Assembly: GCF_040409805.1 (NCBI RefSeq)
Contig: NZ_CP099572.1
Span: 186,001-250,000 of the forward strand
Direction: 5' to 3'
Origin: Polynucleobacter sp. MWH-UH23A
GTDB lineage: Bacteria > Pseudomonadota > Gammaproteobacteria > Burkholderiales > Burkholderiaceae
DNA length: 64,000 nt
The number at the start of each line of letters is the position of its first letter. Within the stretch, counting starts at the first letter, position 1. A program made the position numbers and the translations under genes. Below the pieces are notes generated by a model. It saw nothing but the letters and a program-made list of their open reading frames with translations, did not search any database and was not told the DNA's origin. Positions 59,454 through 64,000 of the stretch are shown piece by piece.

Positions 59454-60086
59454 ATGACTACGGCCAAAAATGCCCCTCATGATTCAGATCCTGGATCTTG
59501 GGTATCTTATTCGGCCGATCATTTAGCAAATCAATTCTTGATTGCTATGCCAGGCATGGTCGACCCCAATATTGCAAATTCTGTTGTTTACTTGTTTGAA
59601 CACAATGAACGAGGTGCAATGGGTCTGGTGGTGAACAAGCCCACTGAAGTCGATTTAGCTACTTTATTTGACAAGATAGAACTGAAACTCGAAATCGCGC
59701 CATTGCTTGAGCAGCCAGTCTATTTTGGCGGACCTGTGCAAATTGAGCGTGGTTTTGTCCTTCATGAATCCAATCCCCATCTTTCCTATAGCTCTTCTCT
59801 AATTATTCCTGGAGGTTTGACAATGACAACTTCCAAAGATGTGCTGGAGGCAGTTGCTTTGGGAAATGGTCCCAGAAATTTTCTAATGACATTAGGTTAC
59901 GCAGGTTGGAGCGCTGGTCAGCTTGAAGAGGAAATTACCTTAAATGGCTGGATGAATGTGCCCTTATCAAAAGAACAAATGATGGAAATTATTTTCAATA
60001 CTCCATCTAGCCAGCGTTACGAGAGAACTGTTAGTCATCTTGGCTTTGATTTATCCTCTCTATCTGGCGAAGCAGGGCATGCCTGA
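59454..60086 (+). CDS. YqgE/AlgH family protein
   Basis: A 210-aa protein of the DUF179 family with QFLIAMPGMVDPNIANSVVYLFEHNERGAMGLVVNKP, YFGGPVQIERGFVLHE and LMTLGYAGWSAGQLEEEI. It lies in the standard order yqgE-ruvX-pyrR-pyrB. Function is unknown (AlgH was linked to alginate control in Pseudomonas). Its end overlaps the ruvX start. Confidence 0.92.
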   Translation: MTTAKNAPHDSDPGSWVSYSADHLANQFLIAMPGMVDPNIANSVVYLFEHNERGAMGLVVNKPTEVDLATLFDKIELKLEIAPLLEQPVYFGGPVQIERGFVLHESNPHLSYSSSLIIPGGLTMTTSKDVLEAVALGNGPRNFLMTLGYAGWSAGQLEEEITLNGWMNVPLSKEQMMEIIFNTPSSQRYERTVSHLGFDLSSLSGEAGHA

Positions 60087-60498
60087 AATGTCTGATTCAT
60101 TGATCAATCAGCCCATTGCGGTAATGGCTTTTGATTATGGAACCCGTCGTGTGGGGGTCGCGGTCGGAAACTCGGTAACGCGATCAGGGCGCGCTTTAAA
60201 AACGATTACTGCGCCAAATTTAGACGCTTTGTTTGCAGAGATTCAGGCGCTAATAAAGGAATGGCAGCCTGATCGACTGGTGGTTGGGCGACCCTTCCAT
60301 CCTGATGGCGTAGAGCATGAGATGACTGCTAAGGCTATCCGATTTGGTAATCAATTACACGGACGGCTCAATCTGCCAGTAGCTTGGGTAGATGAGCGTT
60401 ATTCTTCGGTAGTTTTAGAGGGGGATGCAAAGATGCGGGACAATCTAGATGCGCACTCTGCTGCCCTCATTTTGGAGCAGTATTTTGCGGAACAATAA
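60079..60498 (+). CDS. ruvX: Putative pre-16S rRNA nuclease / Holliday junction resolvase-like RuvX
   Basis: RNase H-fold YqgF protein needed in E. coli for 16S rRNA 5'-end maturation. It has MAFDYGTRRVGVAVGN with the catalytic Asp, GRPFHPDGVEHEMT, and WVDERYSSVVLEG with Glu, then DNLDAHSAALILEQYF. About 139 aa. ATGs at 60079 and 60088 both overlap or abut the yqgE stop; either gives the core domain. Confidence 0.92.
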   Translation: MPEMSDSLINQPIAVMAFDYGTRRVGVAVGNSVTRSGRALKTITAPNLDALFAEIQALIKEWQPDRLVVGRPFHPDGVEHEMTAKAIRFGNQLHGRLNLPVAWVDERYSSVVLEGDAKMRDNLDAHSAALILEQYFAEQ

Positions 60499-60530
60499 TT
60501 GCTTGAATTCGAGAAGTGTTGGAACGAATA

Positions 60531-61031
60531 ATGAACGCTGAATTGATGTACGAAAAGTTGCTAGGAGCTGTCAAAAAAAGAGCTCAACAGGGTTCATTTG
60601 AGTTGGCTGGACTGGCAATGGGCGGCGCTTGGATTGCGGAGCGTTTAGCCAAGGAATTAGGTATGCCTCATTATGGGGTCATCAACGTGGCTTTTCATCG
60701 AGATGATTATGCAGAAAAAGGGATGACTGCATTACGCACTGCGAGCACCATGACAACTCATTTGCCGTTTGAGGTGAATGGCGCCAATATTATCTTGATT
60801 GATGACGTCTTGTTTACCGGTAGAACAGTGCGCGCTGCCTTAAATGAATTATTTGATTTTGGTAGGCCAGCGCAGGTTGAACTAATGGTGCTGGCTGATC
60901 GCGGTCATCGTGAGCTCCCAGTTGCAGCAAATTTTGTGGGTGAGCAAGTGGAAGTAGCTGATAAACATATATTGGTTTTAGAAAAAGATTCCGCTGGAAA
61001 ATTGAGTTTTCAGCTTGAGGAGCGTGAATAA
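60531..61031 (+). CDS. pyrR: PyrR bifunctional regulator / uracil phosphoribosyltransferase
   Basis: A type I phosphoribosyltransferase fold of 166 aa. The PRPP loop is in [27 protein letters not shown], and the start is [16 protein letters not shown] with GGAA upstream. In Bacillus PyrR binds pyr leader RNA; in proteobacteria its regulation is less clear and no RNA anti-terminator is visible before pyrB. pyrB starts in a 1-base overlap (TAATG), indicating tight coupling. Confidence 0.9.
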   Translation: MNAELMYEKLLGAVKKRAQQGSFELAGLAMGGAWIAERLAKELGMPHYGVINVAFHRDDYAEKGMTALRTASTMTTHLPFEVNGANIILIDDVLFTGRTVRAALNELFDFGRPAQVELMVLADRGHRELPVAANFVGEQVEVADKHILVLEKDSAGKLSFQLEERE

Positions 61032-61996
61032 TGGGCGTCAATAATCTTGTAAATCAATTTAATTCTGCTGGTGAGTTGACGCACCTTTTAACTTTGGAGG
61101 GTTTGCCAAAAGAGCAGATCCTGCATATCTTAGATACAGCTCAGCAGTTTGTGAGCGTTACAGACCCTTCTCGTGAAGTAAAAAAGGTTCCATTGTTAAG
61201 AGGAAAAAGTGTTTTTAATTTGTTTTTTGAGAACTCGACTCGTACTAGAACCACCTTTGAAATCGCTGCCAAACGCCTTTCTGCCGATGTTATTAATTTG
61301 GATATTTCTACTTCATCTACTGCAAAGGGTGAAAGTCTTTTAGATACCATCGACAATCTTGTGGCAATGCAAGCCGATATCTTTGTTGTTCGCCATAGTG
61401 TTTCAAGGGCGCCAATTGAAATTGCCAATCATATTCCTGCTCATGTCCATGTTGTGAATGCTGGCGATGGTAGTCATCAGCACCCCACGCAGGGCTTGCT
61501 TGATATGTATACGATGCGTCACTTCAAGCAGAACTTCAAAGGCTTAAAAGTAGCAATTGTTGGTGATATTGTGCACAGCCGGGTGGCTAAATCCAATATT
61601 CACGCCCTTACCACTTTGGGGTGTGAAGACATTCGCGCAATTGGTCCAGAGAGTTTGCTTCCAAGTGATTTGGACATGTTGGGTGTTAAGGTCTTTCATA
61701 GCATGGAAGAGGGTCTCAAAGATGTTGATGTGGTGATGACCTTACGCATCCAGAAAGAGCGCATGGAAGCAGGTCAAGTACCTGAAGGCGCTGCATTCTT
61801 CAAGCAATATGGCCTCACACCTACACGTCTTGCGCTTGCTAAATCTGATGCAATCGTGATGCATCCTGGCCCCATGAATCGCGGTGTCGAAATCGACTCA
61901 GCAGTAGCAGATGGCCCTCAATCAGTGATCTTGAATCAAGTTACGTTTGGCATAGCGGTCCGCATGGCCGTGATGTCAATTGTGGCTGGTAACTAA
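61031..61996 (+). CDS. pyrB: Aspartate carbamoyltransferase catalytic subunit
   Basis: First committed step of pyrimidine synthesis. The 321-aa protein has the carbamoyl phosphate loop [36 protein letters not shown], and the aspartate loop MRIQKERM-like [12 protein letters not shown]. The usual next gene pyrC (or pyrC-prime) is not in place; a glycosyltransferase-like gene follows instead. No pyrI regulatory subunit is present. Confidence 0.95.
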   Translation: MGVNNLVNQFNSAGELTHLLTLEGLPKEQILHILDTAQQFVSVTDPSREVKKVPLLRGKSVFNLFFENSTRTRTTFEIAAKRLSADVINLDISTSSTAKGESLLDTIDNLVAMQADIFVVRHSVSRAPIEIANHIPAHVHVVNAGDGSHQHPTQGLLDMYTMRHFKQNFKGLKVAIVGDIVHSRVAKSNIHALTTLGCEDIRAIGPESLLPSDLDMLGVKVFHSMEEGLKDVDVVMTLRIQKERMEAGQVPEGAAFFKQYGLTPTRLALAKSDAIVMHPGPMNRGVEIDSAVADGPQSVILNQVTFGIAVRMAVMSIVAGN

Positions 61997-62008
61997 TAGA
62001 CCTTACTT

Positions 62009-63361
62009 GTGGGTACGCAAACTCATATTGTGGGACAAAAGAAGCGATGGCTAGTTTTGTCGCATGGCTTCAATATGGATGGCCGCGCATCCAGTCAAAC
62101 GATTACCGACAAAATTCCCTATTTTTTAGAGGCTGGTGTAGAGCCAATCGTCTTTAGTGCCATAACTGGTATAAAAGATCAACGATTTCCGCATTATCAA
62201 TTTTTGGCTTGGGGACCCGCCGCTTTTCGTTTTGACTTTCGTCATTGGATTGCCAACAAATATGGTCGCGGCCTCACATATAAGCTTCTCACCAGGACAG
62301 TTTCCATTCTGCTAGCCCCGTTGATTGGTTTGGAAAAATTAATTTTGGGCTATTCGAGTCAGTGGTCATGGGCAATGCCTGCATTTATCCATGGCTTAGG
62401 ATTAATTCGCGCGAATAAAGTAGATCTAATCTATTCAACTGGCGGGGCTTGGTCAGCTCATCTTGCGGGACTTTGGTTAAAGAAGTGCACGGGATTGCCT
62501 TTGATTGTTGAGATCCACGATCCATTAGTCATTCGCAAAAGTCCTGATGATCAGGGGTTTGAGAAGCCCAAGAGTAGAGATGCACAATTTCGTCAACAAT
62601 TAGAAAAGAGAATTTGCAAAGACTCTGACTTGGTTTGGTGGTTTACTGATGGCGCGTTGCATTACGCAAAGGTGCGAAATCCTAATCTAAATACAGCAAA
62701 TAACGCACATGGGTTTATGGTACTTCCAGGTGCTGAGCCTCCAGGGGGTCTTACATCTAAACAAGTCCATGTCTACTCTAATTTCTTGAATTTATGTCAC
62801 TTCGGTTCTTTGGCCAATGATCGTTCTCTATCAATTATTCTGAAGGCCTTGGTTCCACTCATTTCTAAATATCCTGAAGCCAAAGAGCTAATTCGTATTC
62901 ATGCATATGGCGCTCTACTGGATTCTTTGACGACTGAGGCCATTAAAGCGTTTGGATTTGAAACGGTGCTACAGGCGCATGGTCGTTTAGAAAAAGATCC
63001 TCTTTCTGGAAAGTCTGGACGAGAGCGGGTGATTGAAAAAATGCAATCTGCTGATGTTTTGATCCTACTGCATGGAAATGATGAGTGGTGTGCCGAATAT
63101 ATTCCTTCAAAATTCTATGAATATTTATGGAGTGGCAGACCTATTTGGGGAATTACCCATAGAAATTCCCAGTTAGATAAGATGCTAGAGGATCAGTGCG
63201 CCTATCTTAGCCATGAAGGAGATGAAATGGGTATCGTAATGGCCCTCGAGAGAATTTGGCTTGATTGGCAATCTAAACAACTCATTGAGCCGAAGTGGGG
63301 TCCGATTGGTGTAGATCAGGCAGCATATAAAATACTTAATCAAATATATAAAAACACCTAG
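62009..63361 (+). CDS. Probable glycosyltransferase (GT-B-like)
   Basis: A 450-aa protein. It shows glycosyltransferase-like features: WLVLSHGFNMDGRASSQTITDKIPYFLEAG near the start, VDLIYSTGGAWSAHLAGLWLKK, LPLIVEIHDPLVIR, HFGSLANDRSLSIILKAL, and near the end YIPSKFYEYLWSGRPIWGI, the typical nucleotide-sugar-site region of GT4 enzymes. No membrane helix is certain, though a hydrophobic stretch lies near 95-110. Donor and acceptor are unknown. GTG start; it and the next gene probably begin a surface-polysaccharide region extending beyond the window. Confidence 0.7.
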   Translation: MGTQTHIVGQKKRWLVLSHGFNMDGRASSQTITDKIPYFLEAGVEPIVFSAITGIKDQRFPHYQFLAWGPAAFRFDFRHWIANKYGRGLTYKLLTRTVSILLAPLIGLEKLILGYSSQWSWAMPAFIHGLGLIRANKVDLIYSTGGAWSAHLAGLWLKKCTGLPLIVEIHDPLVIRKSPDDQGFEKPKSRDAQFRQQLEKRICKDSDLVWWFTDGALHYAKVRNPNLNTANNAHGFMVLPGAEPPGGLTSKQVHVYSNFLNLCHFGSLANDRSLSIILKALVPLISKYPEAKELIRIHAYGALLDSLTTEAIKAFGFETVLQAHGRLEKDPLSGKSGRERVIEKMQSADVLILLHGNDEWCAEYIPSKFYEYLWSGRPIWGITHRNSQLDKMLEDQCAYLSHEGDEMGIVMALERIWLDWQSKQLIEPKWGPIGVDQAAYKILNQIYKNT

Positions 63362-63370
63362 GAACCCTCT

Positions 63371-64000
63371 TTGAAAGATATAGTTCTCTACTGCAAGTCT
63401 TATCGAAGAGATTTTCTTCGCTTAAAGCGCTTGCTGGAGTCGATTAATCAATTTAATCAAGATCAAATTTCGTTTTATATCTCTACGCCAGAAGATCAGT
63501 ACCAAGATTTACTTTCTGTACTTGGCGATAAATACTATTACTGGATATCTGATGAATCTATAGTATCTTCAAATCCAGTCGTACCCAAAAATATTGAGAA
63601 GACTCGATCTGGCGGTTTGTCGCAGCAGGCAATCAAATCAGAATTTTGGAGACTTGGTATCTCTGATAATTATGTTTGCTTGGACTCCGATTGCGTATTT
63701 ATAAAACCTTTTTTTCGATCTGATTTTTTGGCTCCCGATGGCAATCCTTATACCGTTATTTATCAAAATAAGGAATTCTTTCAGCTAGCAACTAATCGAA
63801 ACCATTCAAAAATCGTTCGTAATCTTGAGGCTGAAGGCAGCGCAGTAAAAACTCTCTTTGGTCGAAGCGGCCCGAATTACTATTGCCCGTGCCCACCGTT
63901 TATATGGTCAGGAAAGGTATGGAAATCTCTTGATGAGCAGTTTCTAAAACCAAGAGGCATAAACTTTTGGGATATATCGACCGAGAGCCATCCAGAGACT
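63371..64000 (+). CDS. DUF6492-like glycosyltransferase, C-terminus outside the window
   Basis: Open frame from a TTG at 63371 to the window edge, 210 residues visible. It starts MKDIVLYCKSYRRDFLRLKRLLESI and has ISTPEDQYQDLL, FWRLGISDNYVCLDSDCVFIKPFF, where DSDCVF resembles the DxD metal-nucleotide site of GT-A enzymes, then WSGKVWKSLDEQFL. This is the style of the DUF6492 family of sugar transferases, recalled rather than searched. It follows the glycosyltransferase-like gene by 9 bases and is cut by the right end. Confidence 0.6.
   Translation, partial: MKDIVLYCKSYRRDFLRLKRLLESINQFNQDQISFYISTPEDQYQDLLSVLGDKYYYWISDESIVSSNPVVPKNIEKTRSGGLSQQAIKSEFWRLGISDNYVCLDSDCVFIKPFFRSDFLAPDGNPYTVIYQNKEFFQLATNRNHSKIVRNLEAEGSAVKTLFGRSGPNYYCPCPPFIWSGKVWKSLDEQFLKPRGINFWDISTESHPET

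Overview
The window looks like chromosomal backbone of a betaproteobacterium of the order Burkholderiales. The small, compact, moderate-GC gene set (GC roughly mid-40s by eye) is most like free-living freshwater Polynucleobacter. That placement rests on gene order and protein style recalled from the group (ffh-ccsA-PP0621-ampD; accB-accC-prmA-DUF3426; leuS-lptE-holA-proA; yqgE-ruvX-pyrR-pyrB; a lysine/alanine histone H1-like protein); no database search was possible. About 60 protein genes fill nearly all of the window. I found no rRNA, tRNA, CRISPR array, insertion sequence, prophage or plasmid gene.

Layout. 1-7.0 kb: the end of a DNA alkyl-repair methyltransferase, a lone squalene-synthase-type enzyme, a sodium:solute symporter, a ketopantoate reductase, an FAH-family enzyme, a GrdB-like protein and octaprenyl diphosphate synthase. 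7.0-9.6 kb: rplU-rpmA behind a perfect consensus promoter, then obgE and a short proB. 9.6-15.7 kb: a CNP1-like lipoprotein, rppH, proS, ffh, ccsA and an ampD fused to a PP0621-like membrane domain. 15.7-20.9 kb: class Ia ribonucleotide reductase nrdAB with two NrdR-like boxes, then the histone-like gene. 21-26 kb: a sugar/nucleoside kinase, a prmA-DUF3426 fusion, accC, accB and aroQ on the minus strand. 26-33.6 kb: a TlpA-type thioredoxin, mpl, a short-chain dehydrogenase, an RNase II-type nuclease, a TonB-like protein, aroE and mtgA. 33.6-41.6 kb: pyrF, corA, pncC, pgpA, thiL, maeB, a barstar-family protein and rsmE. 41.6-47 kb: tkt, gap, fur, bamE and dapB. 47-54.6 kb: leuS, lptE, holA, proA, hemJ and a THUMP-type RNA methyltransferase. 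54.6-58.6 kb: rubredoxin (56 aa), hemL, apaH and photolyase. 58.6-62 kb: a YdcF-like protein, yqgE, ruvX, pyrR and pyrB. 62-64 kb: two likely glycan-synthesis genes, the second cut by the window edge.

The genes serve core metabolism and envelope building: fatty acid synthesis (accBC), peptidoglycan synthesis and recycling (mpl, ampD, mtgA, dapB), outer-membrane assembly (bamE, lptE), isoprenoids (ispB, squalene synthase), heme (hemJ, hemL), dNTPs (nrdAB), proline (proB and proA, 42 kb apart), pyrimidines (pyrF, pyrR, pyrB) and central carbon (tkt, gap, maeB).

I see no obvious new defence or mobile system. The points most worth attention are: a histone H1-like gene whose A9 tract ends the main frame while the -1 frame carries a plausible 40-residue C-terminus; two fusions of genes that are normally neighbours (PrmA-DUF3426 and PP0621-AmpD); a glutamate 5-kinase without a PUA domain; and two NrdR-like boxes exactly 63 bp apart.
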